From: Deltaproteobacteria bacterium
GTDB taxonomy: Bacteria; Desulfobacterota; Desulfuromonadia; Geobacterales; Pseudopelobacteraceae
NCBI GenBank assembly: GCA_021850095.1
Contig: JAJZRX010000020.1
Location: forward strand, 1 to 43,183
Direction: 5' to 3'
DNA: 43,183 nt
Shown here: positions 17,147 to 24,734 of the stretch, piece by piece
Layout of the letters: each line of letters opens with the position of its first letter
Numbering within the stretch: position 1 is the first letter of the stretch
The notes under the pieces: model-generated
What the model saw: only the letters and a program-made list of their open reading frames with translations
What the model was told of the DNA's origin: nothing
The model's database searches: none
Translations under genes and position numbers: made by a program

Positions 17147-17290
17147 ATGCTGACGACCAGTGAAATTGCTGTTACGGTAACAATTTGGATATTATTAGTT
17201 TCAGGCTGTTTTTTTGGAATACGAGGCGTTTTGCGGCGTAGAAAGTGGAAGCACATCGATAAATTGAAAGGGAAAGTATATCCCCCATAA
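17147..17290 (+). CDS. Candidate small membrane protein (47 aa)
   Basis: A 47-codon ORF: MLTTSEIAVT start, one hydrophobic helix ('VTIWILLVSGCFFGIRGVL', residues ~10-29), then a strongly basic segment (RRRKWKHIDKLKGK) and YPP at the end. The positive-inside rule puts the N-terminus outside and the basic tail in the cytoplasm. A GAAGGG lies ~12 bases upstream. The protein is too short to assign. Single-pass small subunits of respiratory enzymes look like this, but no oxidase genes are near. The FNR-type site upstream supports a real, oxygen- or redox-controlled gene. Confidence 0.4.
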   Translation: MLTTSEIAVTVTIWILLVSGCFFGIRGVLRRRKWKHIDKLKGKVYPP

Positions 17291-17328
17291 TTGCGGCGGT
17301 GCCGTTTTTTCCAATTCCATATCAAAGC

Positions 17329-17410
17329 CCTCTCTTCGTTGGCTCGTCGTTCGGCTACTCAACGTACTGAAGCGTACGCCTCGCAGCCTCACTCCTTGCC
17401 GCCTTGATAT
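17329..17410. repeat. Probable dispersed intergenic repeat element
   Basis: An 82-bp segment is bounded by ATATCAA and its reverse complement TTGATAT. In its centre is the dyad CGTAC-TGAAG-(C)GTACG (about 17363-17378) within 'CTACTCAACGTACTGAAGCG'. Similar 'CTCAACGTAC...GTACGCCTCG' elements are, from memory, scattered through Geobacter intergenic regions. I cannot confirm copy number from this window, where I see only one copy. Confidence 0.4.
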
Positions 17411-17432
17411 CATCTTTGATCTGGAATCGGTA

Positions 17433-18509
17433 TTAGCCCAAGATTTGCCGGTATAATGCGGCATAACGGTTTGCTTCAGTCAATGGTGAGCAGTTTTTCT
17501 GAACAAAATCATGTCCGGCCATGCCGATGTCGGCGCTGTGCTTCCTTTTGAGCAGCAGTCGTAGCAGCTGCCGCAGTTCATCATCGTTATTGAACAGCCA
17601 GCCGGTTTCGCCATGGCGGATCAGGGAGCGATTACCGAGGATATCGCGGGCCAGAACCGGCTTGCCCATGATCATGGCTTCCAGCAACGTGTTGGCCATT
17701 CCGCCTTCAAATAACGACGAGTTGAGAACCAGGTCTGCAGCTGTGTATAATGTCCCCATCTGTTGGTGGGGAACATCACCCAGCAGCTGCACCCAGGGCA
17801 GCGAGGCAGCGATTGTGCTGACATCATCGGCATAGTTCGGATCGAGTGCCCCGCCCGCCACCAGCAAACGGAGGGTCGGAAATTCCTTGGCCAGCGGAGT
17901 TAGTGCGGCAATCGCCTCGATAACTCCCTTGACCGGACGCAGAGCGGCCGGAAGCAGAATCAAAAAATCATCTTTGGAACGGGGATAGGATTTTTCCTGC
18001 GGCAGTAGAGCAACTCCCTGCGGGATGACCGAAATACGATCTGTTGTTTGCGGAAATTCCTCTGACAGACGCTGCGCGACCTGCGGGTCGAAACAGGTAA
18101 GCGCAGCGGCATCGGCAATTGCCAGTCGGGTTTCGGGAGCGGAGCACAGGCTTGGATCAAAAAGGTCGCTGCCGGTAATCGTGATCAGGTATGGAATGCT
18201 AAAGTGCCGGGAAAGCCGACAGGCGGCCGGTCCGGCATGGTAGGCGTGGAAGGCGTGCAGCAGATCCGGATGATCCGTGTCAAGGGCGGCACAGCAGGAT
18301 TCTTCGCTGACCTCGTCCAGGTTGACCCGTGTGATCCGGCATCCGGCTGTCGGCAGGTTGCTCGCAATGCGGCGAACGGTGGTGATATTGCCACGTCCGG
18401 GACCGGAGCTGAACGGGCATATCAGGGCGATATGCTCTGTTTTGCGCGTGTCGTCCGGGTCGGGTTTGTTTGTGTGGAAGCTGCTGGTGGCGCTTTCGGT
18501 CGTGTGCAT
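17433..18509 (-). CDS. GT4-type glycosyltransferase
   Basis: A 358-residue GT-B glycosyltransferase. The C-terminal half has the nucleotide-sugar site: 'LLPAALRPVKGVIEAI' (Arg/Lys contacting the diphosphate) and the E-x7-E motif in 'EGGMANTLLEAM'. The N-terminal half has 'GRGNITTVRRIA', 'DLLHAFHAYHAG' and 'ITGSDLFD'. By memory these resemble the SenB/TIGR04348-type glycosyltransferases more than lipopolysaccharide enzymes. No SenA or SenC partner is present, so the substrate stays open. ATG 18509 has no Shine-Dalgarno, but a TATAGT -10 sits 8 bases upstream; TTG 18518 is in frame. It is divergent from yicC. Confidence 0.82.
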   Translation of the reverse strand: MHTTESATSSFHTNKPDPDDTRKTEHIALICPFSSGPGRGNITTVRRIASNLPTAGCRITRVNLDEVSEESCCAALDTDHPDLLHAFHAYHAGPAACRLSRHFSIPYLITITGSDLFDPSLCSAPETRLAIADAAALTCFDPQVAQRLSEEFPQTTDRISVIPQGVALLPQEKSYPRSKDDFLILLPAALRPVKGVIEAIAALTPLAKEFPTLRLLVAGGALDPNYADDVSTIAASLPWVQLLGDVPHQQMGTLYTAADLVLNSSLFEGGMANTLLEAMIMGKPVLARDILGNRSLIRHGETGWLFNNDDELRQLLRLLLKRKHSADIGMAGHDFVQKNCSPLTEANRYAALYRQILG

Positions 18510-18517
18510 GGCGGCCA

Positions 18518-18544
18518 ACTATACCGGATTTGGCTGGACAAACA
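18518..18544 (-). promoter_or_regulatory. Predicted promoter placing transcript start at the glycosyltransferase ATG
   Basis: Reading the minus strand, TATAGT (18518-18523) is followed by exactly 8 bases and then ATG. A weak TTGTTT lies 16 bases upstream of the -10. Transcription would start at or next to the start codon. Confidence 0.4.
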
Positions 18545-18609
18545 AGCGCGAATTACGGTATGTGAAGCACGGTTGCCAGTACATGGTGTAGCGGGAAAGG
18601 GAGTTATCT

Positions 18610-19488
18610 ATGCTCAAAAGTATGACCGGGTACGGCAAGGGAGAGGCTGCCGCCCCGCAAGGCAATTTCACTGTCGAGATCCGTTCGGTGAATCACCGCT
18701 ACGGGGAGGTGTCGCTGCGGATGCCGCGCAGTTTCATGGCGTTGGAAAGCGATGCGAAAAAACTGGTGTCGTCGCAGCTCAAGCGCGGAAAAATAGATGT
18801 TTTCGTCCAGTGGGAAGATGCAACCGCAGCCGGCACGGTTCCCGGTGTTGATCTGGCTGTGGCGCGCGGCTATCATCACGCTTTTTCAGCTCTGGCCGAT
18901 GATTTGGGGGTGCCCGGCGATGTCCCGCTGGCGCTGGTACTGTCCCAGAAAGGGGTTGTGAAAGATTCCTGCACCCCGCTTGATGAATCCGAGTTAAAGC
19001 CGCAGCTGTTTTCAGCGCTCCAGTCGGCTGTAAACGCAATTGATGCCATGCGCACGAGGGAAGGGGAGGCGCTGGAGAATGATCTGCTGGCCAGGCGCCG
19101 GCAGATCGCGGAGTGGGCCGAGCAACTCGGCGCCCGGGCGCCCCAGGTTGTGAACGAGTACCAGCTGAAAATCAAGGCCCGTCTGGAGCAGCTTCTGGGC
19201 GGAAGCGAGCTGGACGAAGCCCGTCTGCTGCAGGAAGTTGCGCTGATGGCCGACCGCTGCGATATTACCGAAGAGTTGGTGCGGCTTGCCAGCCACTTTG
19301 ACCAGTTTGATGAAACCCTGCGGTTGGCGGAACCGGTCGGCCGCAAGCTTGATTTTCTGATGCAGGAAATGAACCGCGAGGTTAACACGATCGGCTCCAA
19401 ATCCAACGACGCCGAACTGACGACTATGGTGATCCGGATCAAGGCCGAGATGGAGAAGATGCGGGAACAGGTTCAGAATGTGGAGTAA
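18610..19488 (+). CDS. yicC: YicC family endoribonuclease-type protein
   Basis: A 292-residue protein of the YicC/YloC family, linked in E. coli to RNA decay and stationary-phase survival. It has the diagnostic N-terminus 'MLKSMTGYGKGEA', then 'VEIRSVNHRYGEVSLRMPR' and the conserved C-terminal 'RKLDFLMQEMNREVNTIGSK', with a coiled-coil-like middle. The length matches the family (~290). A GGGAG site precedes the ATG. It heads the cluster with gmk, rpoZ, spoT and ridA, a common order in Geobacterales. Confidence 0.95.
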   Translation: MLKSMTGYGKGEAAAPQGNFTVEIRSVNHRYGEVSLRMPRSFMALESDAKKLVSSQLKRGKIDVFVQWEDATAAGTVPGVDLAVARGYHHAFSALADDLGVPGDVPLALVLSQKGVVKDSCTPLDESELKPQLFSALQSAVNAIDAMRTREGEALENDLLARRRQIAEWAEQLGARAPQVVNEYQLKIKARLEQLLGGSELDEARLLQEVALMADRCDITEELVRLASHFDQFDETLRLAEPVGRKLDFLMQEMNREVNTIGSKSNDAELTTMVIRIKAEMEKMREQVQNVE

Positions 19489-19558
19489 TGTGCTGGTCAC
19501 TCATCCTTGAGTATGCTATTTTTGCTGTTCATTAAATCGATTCTATGGAGTTTGTGCT

Positions 19559-20167
19559 ATGAAGCGTGAAGGTCTGATTCTGATATTGTCGGCTCCATCC
19601 GGGGCAGGCAAGACATCGCTCTGCCGGGAATTGTTCAAAACGTTTCCGGACATAAAAGAATCGATCAGCTACACGACCCGTGAACCGCGCACCGGTGAGG
19701 TGGACGGCGAGGCGTACCATTTCGTATCTCAGGAAGAGTTTGAGCGGATGGTCGATGAGGAGGCTTTTGCCGAGTGGGCCATGGTGCATGGCAATATGTA
19801 CGGCACCGCCTTGAAAACTCTGGAGGAAGCCCGTAATAACGGCGTCAGCCTGGTGCTGGATATCGATTGCCAGGGGGCGCTCAAGCTGAAGGAACAATTC
19901 GAGGGGGGTGTTTTTGTCTTCATTGTGCCTCCCAGTATGGATGAATTGCGCCGCCGCCTGGAAAGCCGCTCCTCCGATTCCCAGGATGTCATCGAACGGC
20001 GGATTGCCCGGGCGGCTGACGAGATCAAGGAATCACGCTGGTATGATTACATCATTATCAACGATGATTTTGAGGTTGCCGCCGGCGAGTTGGCGGCAAT
20101 CGTTGTTGCCCAGCGCCGTAAAACATTCCGGATGCTGGAGCAGGTGGGGAAATTGTTTGATATTTAA
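19559..20167 (+). CDS. gmk: Guanylate kinase
   Basis: A 202-residue enzyme catalysing ATP + GMP to ADP + GDP. It has P-loop 'LSAPSGAGKTSLCRELF', the GMP-binding segment 'SISYTTREPRTGEVDGEAYHFV', and the lid region 'PPSMDELRRRLESRSSDSQDVIERR'. The length is normal. GGAG lies 10 bases before the ATG. It supplies GDP/GTP and lies next to the (p)ppGpp synthetase gene, a substrate-linked pairing. Confidence 0.97.
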   Translation: MKREGLILILSAPSGAGKTSLCRELFKTFPDIKESISYTTREPRTGEVDGEAYHFVSQEEFERMVDEEAFAEWAMVHGNMYGTALKTLEEARNNGVSLVLDIDCQGALKLKEQFEGGVFVFIVPPSMDELRRRLESRSSDSQDVIERRIARAADEIKESRWYDYIIINDDFEVAAGELAAIVVAQRRKTFRMLEQVGKLFDI

Positions 20168-20221
20168 TCAAAAACAGGATACAAAAGTTAACCATTTAAT
20201 GTTTAAAGAAGGAGTTTGAAT

Positions 20222-20425
20222 ATGGCTCGCGTAACTGTTGAAGATTGTCTCGAAAAAGTGGAAAACAGATTTCAGCTGGTAATGCTGGCATCCAAGAGGG
20301 TCAAGCAGCTATACAAAGGTGCCCAGCCATTGATCGACCCCCGTAATAACCGCCATGTGGTTACCTCGCTGCGTGAGATAGCCGCCGGCAAGATCGGTTT
20401 TGAGGTCAGCAAGAAGCAGCGCTAA
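20222..20425 (+). CDS. rpoZ: RNA polymerase omega subunit
   Basis: A 67-residue omega subunit with '[29 protein letters not shown]' at the N-terminus (the conserved helix that clamps the beta' tail; positions 2-30) and '[17 protein letters not shown]'. ATG 20222 is chosen over in-frame TTG 20216 because AGGAG lies 7 bases upstream. In many bacteria omega forms part of a ppGpp-binding site, which fits its place before spoT. Confidence 0.97.
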   Translation: MARVTVEDCLEKVENRFQLVMLASKRVKQLYKGAQPLIDPRNNRHVVTSLREIAAGKIGFEVSKKQR

Positions 20426-20440
20426 CCACCCCAGTTTCCC

Positions 20441-20480
20441 AGGGTGAAGCCGGACAACTTCCGTTTTCACCCTTTTTTTG
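20441..20480 (+). terminator. Intrinsic terminator between rpoZ and spoT
   Basis: AGGGTGAA (20441-20448) pairs with TTCACCCT (20466-20473), followed by a long T run to 20479. It would end the yicC-gmk-rpoZ transcript, so spoT needs partial read-through or its own promoter. Confidence 0.8.
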
Positions 20481-20533
20481 TCTTTGACCGTCAATTATAT
20501 CCATCCCCATCAGCATACGAGTGATTACGTCCA

Positions 20534-22684
20534 ATGATCAGGCTTAATGACATTCTCGATAAGGTTGCGGCCTATAATCCGACAGCGGATTTCAATCTGA
20601 TCCGCAAGGCATATGTGTACTGCGCCAAGGTGCATCAGGGGCAGACCCGCCTTTCGGGAGAGCCGTATATTATTCATCCGATGGAGGTCGCCGGACTGCT
20701 GGCTGAATTGAAGCTGGATGTTCCCAGTATCATTACCGGTTTTCTTCACGATACCATTGAAGACACCCTGGCGACCTCCGAAGAGCTGGCGGCCATGTTT
20801 GGCGACGAAGTGGCGGCGCTGGTGGATGGTGTCACCAAGATCAGTAAAATAAATTTTAAAACCAAGGAAGAGAGCCAGGCCGAGAACTTCCGCAAGATGC
20901 TGCTGGCAATGGCGATTGATATCCGCGTTATATTGGTCAAGCTGGCCGACCGTCTGCACAATATGCGCACGATGGAGTTCCAGCCGGAACCGAAGCAGCG
21001 CAGCATTGCCAAGGAAACCATGGATATCTACGCTCCCATTGCCAACCGCCTGGGAATCTCCTGGGTCAAGGTGGAGCTGGAGGATCTTTCCTTCCGTTAT
21101 CTGCAGCCTGAAATCTATTTTGATCTGGTGCGCAAGATTTCACTCAAAAAACAGGAACGTGAAGCTTTTGTAGAAGAGGCAAAGGCCATTATATCGGAAA
21201 AACTGGCTTTTTATGGTATCAAGGGTGAGATTTCCGGCCGCAGCAAGCATCTGTATTCGATTTATCGCAAGATGGAAAAGCGCAATGTGGAGTTTGAGGA
21301 GATTTATGATCTGATTGCGGTTCGCATCCTGGTTGAAGACTTGCGGGAGTGCTACGAGGTGCTGGGGGTGATCCACTCGGCCTGGAAGCCGATCCCGGGG
21401 CGTTTCAAGGATTACATCGCCATGCCCAAGGGGAATATGTACCAATCCCTGCACACGACCGTTATCGGGCCGCACGGCGACCGGATGGAAGTTCAGATCC
21501 GCACCCACGAGATGCACAGCGTAGCCGATGCCGGCATCGCCGCGCACTGGAAGTACAAGGAAGGCAAGGGCTATGACGAAAAAGAGGTCAAGCGCTTTGC
21601 CTGGCTACGGCAGCTTTTGGAATGGCAGCAGGATCTGCAGGACTCGCGTGAGTTCATGGATTCGGTCAAGGTCGAACTGTTCAACGAAGAGGTTTATGTA
21701 TTCACCCCCAAAGGCGATGTGAAGGGCTATCCCAAAGGTTCGACTCCGATCGATTTTGCCTACAGCGTTCATACTGACATCGGACATCGCTGCGTGGGGG
21801 CCAAGGTTAACGGTAAGCTGGTGCCGCTGAAGTATGAGCTGAAAAATGGCGATATCGTCGAGGTTATCACGTCGCCGCACCACACCCCCAGCAAGGATTG
21901 GCTGAAAATAGTCAAGAGTTCCCGAGCCCGAAACAAGATCAGGGCCTGGATTAAAATTGAGGAGCGTAAGCGCAGCATCGTGCTGGGGCGTGAAATCTGC
22001 GAGAAAGATCTGCGCAAATATTCGGTAAATCTCCAGAAAATACAGAAGAGCGGCGAATTCAAGAAAATCGCCGGAGAGTTCGGCTATGCGGCCGATGATG
22101 ACCTGCTGGCCGCTGTTGGCTACGGCAAAATTTCAGTCGGTCAGATTATCGGAAAGCTGCTACCGGAAGCCAAGCTCCAGGAACGTACCGACCGGAAGGA
22201 GTCCCGGCTTGAATCGGTTATCAACAAGCTGAAGGGGCGTTCTTCCAGCGCGGTTGAGATCAGCGGTATTGATGATGTGCTGGTGCGTTTCGGAAAATGC
22301 TGTAATCCTGTCCCGGGAGATGAAATCGTCGGCTTCATTACCCGCGGCAAGGGGGTTACCGTGCATACGGCTGACTGTCAGTTCGCCCTGGAAAACGACC
22401 CCGAACGACGGATTGATGTCACCTGGAACAAAGCCAGGACATCGGTGCTGCCGGTTAAAATCAAGGTCATCTGCCATGATGTCAAGGGTATTCTGGCTAA
22501 CATTACCCTGGCGATTACCAATTGCGAGGCCAACATCGCCAGCGCTCAAATCCAGAGTACGGTTGATCAGCGTGGTGAAAATACCTTTGAAGTCAATGTT
22601 ACCGATCTGGCGCATCTGCAGAAGGTTTTGAATGCGTTGATGAAGGTGAAGGGCGTTATTAAAGTAGAGAGGTTGAAAAAATGA
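20534..22684 (+). CDS. spoT: Bifunctional (p)ppGpp synthetase/hydrolase (Rel/SpoT)
   Basis: A 716-residue long RSH protein with all domains. The HD hydrolase has 'HDTIEDT' at residues 72-78 (active type). The synthetase has 'GRFKDYIAMPKGNMYQSLHTTV', whose R-x-K-D loop is the one found in bifunctional enzymes, unlike the E-x-D-D of RelA. A TGS domain ('VYVFTPKGDVKGYPKGSTPIDFAY', bases ~21696-21770), a helical region, a zinc-finger-like segment with 'RFGKCCNPVPGDEIVGFITRGKGV', and a C-terminal ACT domain follow. It controls the stringent response. No clear Shine-Dalgarno precedes ATG 20534. Confidence 0.96.
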   Translation: MIRLNDILDKVAAYNPTADFNLIRKAYVYCAKVHQGQTRLSGEPYIIHPMEVAGLLAELKLDVPSIITGFLHDTIEDTLATSEELAAMFGDEVAALVDGVTKISKINFKTKEESQAENFRKMLLAMAIDIRVILVKLADRLHNMRTMEFQPEPKQRSIAKETMDIYAPIANRLGISWVKVELEDLSFRYLQPEIYFDLVRKISLKKQEREAFVEEAKAIISEKLAFYGIKGEISGRSKHLYSIYRKMEKRNVEFEEIYDLIAVRILVEDLRECYEVLGVIHSAWKPIPGRFKDYIAMPKGNMYQSLHTTVIGPHGDRMEVQIRTHEMHSVADAGIAAHWKYKEGKGYDEKEVKRFAWLRQLLEWQQDLQDSREFMDSVKVELFNEEVYVFTPKGDVKGYPKGSTPIDFAYSVHTDIGHRCVGAKVNGKLVPLKYELKNGDIVEVITSPHHTPSKDWLKIVKSSRARNKIRAWIKIEERKRSIVLGREICEKDLRKYSVNLQKIQKSGEFKKIAGEFGYAADDDLLAAVGYGKISVGQIIGKLLPEAKLQERTDRKESRLESVINKLKGRSSSAVEISGIDDVLVRFGKCCNPVPGDEIVGFITRGKGVTVHTADCQFALENDPERRIDVTWNKARTSVLPVKIKVICHDVKGILANITLAITNCEANIASAQIQSTVDQRGENTFEVNVTDLAHLQKVLNALMKVKGVIKVERLKK

Positions 22685-23061
22685 AACTTCAGTCACTAGC
22701 CACAGACAAGGCCCCGGCCGCAATCGGTCCCTATTCGCAGGCGGTAAAATTCGGCGATCTGCTGTTTTGTTCCGGCCAGATCCCCCTTGATCCTGTGAGC
22801 GGCGAGATGTCCAGTGGCGGCATCAACGAGCAGGCCGAACGTGTCATGCAGAATATCTCCGCCGTTCTTTCTGCGGCGGGGGCCGGATTTGATGACGTGA
22901 TCAAGAGCACCATCTATCTGGTGGATATGGGGGACTTTGCCGCTGTCAACGAGGTTTACGGCAGATATTTTTCAAGTCATAAGCCTGCCAGATCTACCGT
23001 TGCGGTCAAGAGTCTGCCCCGTGGAGCGCTGGTGGAGATCGAAGTGCTAGCCGCCCTTTAA
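22681..23061 (+). CDS. ridA: RidA family enamine/imine deaminase
   Basis: A 126-residue RidA (YjgF/YER057c/UK114) protein, which hydrolyses reactive 2-aminoacrylate-type imines from PLP enzymes. It has 'AIGPYSQAVKFGDLLFCSGQIPLDP', 'VIKSTIYLVDMGDFAAVNEVYGRYF' and the C-terminal 'PARSTVAVKSLPRGALVEIE' with the essential Arg. The length is typical. Its ATG overlaps the spoT stop (ATGA), so it is translationally coupled to the stringent-response gene. Confidence 0.96.
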   Translation: MKLQSLATDKAPAAIGPYSQAVKFGDLLFCSGQIPLDPVSGEMSSGGINEQAERVMQNISAVLSAAGAGFDDVIKSTIYLVDMGDFAAVNEVYGRYFSSHKPARSTVAVKSLPRGALVEIEVLAAL

Positions 23062-23073
23062 AATTGGGACAAC

Positions 23074-23107
23074 GTAAAAAAGCCGCTCTCCAAAGGGAAA
23101 GCGGCTG
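23074..23107 (-). terminator. Terminator of rpmB (minus strand)
   Basis: AGCCGCT (23081-23087) pairs with AGCGGCT (23100-23106). On the minus strand the stem is followed by TTTTTTAC. It also lies just after ridA, but has no T-run on the plus strand. Confidence 0.75.
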
Positions 23108-23132
23108 ATTTATGGGGTTGCGAAACAAGATG

Positions 23133-23324
23133 TCAGATGGCTTTGGTAACGAAACCGGAGCGGATGCAGCGGGTGCAAACCTTGACCGTGGAGATGCTGC
23201 CGTTTTTCACCGCTCTGATTTTCTGGAGGTTGGGACGCCAGACGGTACGGGTCTTGTTGTTGGCGTGGCTGACATTGTTACCGAAGCTGGGGCCTTTTCC
23301 GCAAATTTCACATTTTCTTGACAT
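23133..23324 (-). CDS. rpmB: 50S ribosomal protein L28
   Basis: A 63-residue L28. It has '[22 protein letters not shown]' style start (C-x2-C at residues 5 and 8) and 'VCTRCIRSG' with the second C-x2-C pair. This is therefore the zinc-binding (C+) form, not the zinc-free paralogue made under zinc limitation. A strong GGGAGG site precedes the ATG. It is monocistronic with its own terminator, divergent from the DUF218 gene. Confidence 0.97.
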   Translation of the reverse strand: MSRKCEICGKGPSFGNNVSHANNKTRTVWRPNLQKIRAVKNGSISTVKVCTRCIRSGFVTKAI

Positions 23325-23404
23325 ATTTTTGTCCTCCCTTGATTGCTGAAAAAAATCTTATAGCAGACTGAAAGGGAGCTTGCAAGTAAAATCTGGGCTA
23401 TGGA

Positions 23405-24028
23405 ATGAATATTATCAAGACTTTTATAACATTAGTGGTGATCGGGCTGTTGGCGGTGACGGCCCTGTTCATTGATTTTACCTACAAAACATTCTCCTAC
23501 AGGCAAAGCTCCAGAAAAGCCGATGCGATTGTCGTGCTGGCCGGCGGCAAGGGCAGGGTGGATGAGGGAATCCGTCTGTTTCGCGAGTTGCGCGCCGAAT
23601 ATCTTTTTTTTGTCGGCGTAGATCCGTCCGTCCGGAAAAGTGATCTGTACCGTCCCCGTCCCGGCGATCCCTCTAGCGATAAGGTCGTACTGGAAAGCGC
23701 TTCCCGCAATACCCTTGAAAATGCGATTTTCGGACGTGACGTTATCCTGAAGCATAAAATCCGCTCAATAATTCTGATAACATCCCGCTACCACTTGAAA
23801 AGATCCTCGATACTTTTCCGTAACTCCCTGCCGAACGATGTGCTGATTTATCCCCATCCGGTTGACACGAAAAATCTGAAGGAATCCTGGTGGAAGCACG
23901 GCGACAGTTTTGATCTGCTGTTCCGGGAGTTTTATAAATACTGTATGTTCAGGCTTTTTTTCACGCTGGCGCCAGGGGAGTTGCGTGAGGGGGGGGTGCC
24001 GGCTATTTCCGGTGGAGACCGCCCATGA
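23405..24028 (+). CDS. YdcF/ElyC-type DUF218 membrane protein
   Basis: A 207-residue protein with one N-terminal membrane helix (residues ~5-27) and a DUF218 domain. The diagnostic segments are 'ADAIVVLAGGKGRVDEGIRLF', 'SASRNTLENAIFG' and 'IILITSRYHLKRSSILF' (residues ~38-145). Family members (SanA, ElyC, YdcF) take part in envelope biogenesis; the reaction is not established. ATG 23405 has no good Shine-Dalgarno; a TAAAAT lies 12 bases upstream. Its stop overlaps the next gene by 4 bases (ATGA). Confidence 0.88.
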   Translation: MNIIKTFITLVVIGLLAVTALFIDFTYKTFSYRQSSRKADAIVVLAGGKGRVDEGIRLFRELRAEYLFFVGVDPSVRKSDLYRPRPGDPSSDKVVLESASRNTLENAIFGRDVILKHKIRSIILITSRYHLKRSSILFRNSLPNDVLIYPHPVDTKNLKESWWKHGDSFDLLFREFYKYCMFRLFFTLAPGELREGGVPAISGGDRP

Positions 24029-24597
24029 CCGATCCTGTTCTTACTATATGTTTTCCGGATTGGCTGAACGATTTCCTGTCCGGTTCACCAGTTACGTTTC
24101 CCGAAGTCGAGGCCCGGATGCGTTTTGTGATAAAGCTTTCGCGGCTGAATACCCAGCACGGCAGCGGCGGCCCGTTCGGAGCAGCCGTATTTGACATTAA
24201 TGGCGGATTGGTGGCGCCGGGAATCAATCTTGTTGCCAGCTCCGGATGCTCTCTGCTGCACGCCGAGGTGGTGGCGCTGGCAGCTGCCCAAAGGGTGCTG
24301 GGGCGTTATGATATTGGTGACGGCGGCCGCTTTTTGTATGAGCTCTACAGCTCATCCGAGCCATGCGCCATGTGCTTTGGGGCCATCCCCTGGTCGGGGG
24401 TCAGCGGACTGGTGTGCGGTGCCCGTGACGAAGATGTGCGCGCAATCGGATTTGACGAGGGGGCCAAGTTGACAGACTGGGTGTCGGCGCTCACGCGTCG
24501 TGGCATCCGTGTGGAGCGGGATGTGCTGCGCGCTGAAGCGCGTGCGGTGTTGGAGGGATATGCCGCAGCCGGCGGGCTGGTTTACAACCCCGGATGA
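24025..24597 (+). CDS. Cytidine/deoxycytidylate-type nucleoside deaminase
   Basis: A 190-residue zinc deaminase. The motifs are H-A-E ('LLHAEVVAL') and P-C-x2-C ('SSEPCAMCFGAIPWSG'), which carry the proton-shuttle Glu and the zinc ligands. The layout resembles guanine or tRNA-adenosine deaminases. The sequence 'GPFGAAVFDINGGLVAPGINLV' favours a free-base or nucleoside substrate such as guanine, but that is inference. It is translationally coupled to the DUF218 gene. Confidence 0.88.
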   Translation: MTDPVLTICFPDWLNDFLSGSPVTFPEVEARMRFVIKLSRLNTQHGSGGPFGAAVFDINGGLVAPGINLVASSGCSLLHAEVVALAAAQRVLGRYDIGDGGRFLYELYSSSEPCAMCFGAIPWSGVSGLVCGARDEDVRAIGFDEGAKLTDWVSALTRRGIRVERDVLRAEARAVLEGYAAAGGLVYNPG

Positions 24598-24734
24598 GAA
24601 TTTTGTCGCAGTTGCGCGACACAGATAGTGGATGATTAAGCATCATAGTACTCTTGTTTTTTGTCAGCTGACGCTTCCAATTTAGACCAATCCCTGCTAC
24701 ATTCCACAGTCATTTTACAAACGAGAGGTTTCTT
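24598..24734 (+). other. Intergenic region before thrC
   Basis: This 137-base gap holds two small dyads: TGTCGC/GCGACA (about 24605-24622) and ATGAT/ATCAT (about 24632-24646). No clear promoter or terminator was recognised. GAGAGG precedes thrC. Confidence 0.35.

Noticed and set aside
17281-17293. Shared CCCCCATAATTGCG-like string at ~17282 and ~28595
   Set aside because: Only about 14 bases match and the flanks are unrelated, so it is not evidence for a repeat family by itself.
17201-17464. 87-codon minus-strand ORF over the intergenic repeat
   Set aside because: Covers the palindromic repeat and the end of the glycosyltransferase gene; no Shine-Dalgarno and no protein-like pattern.
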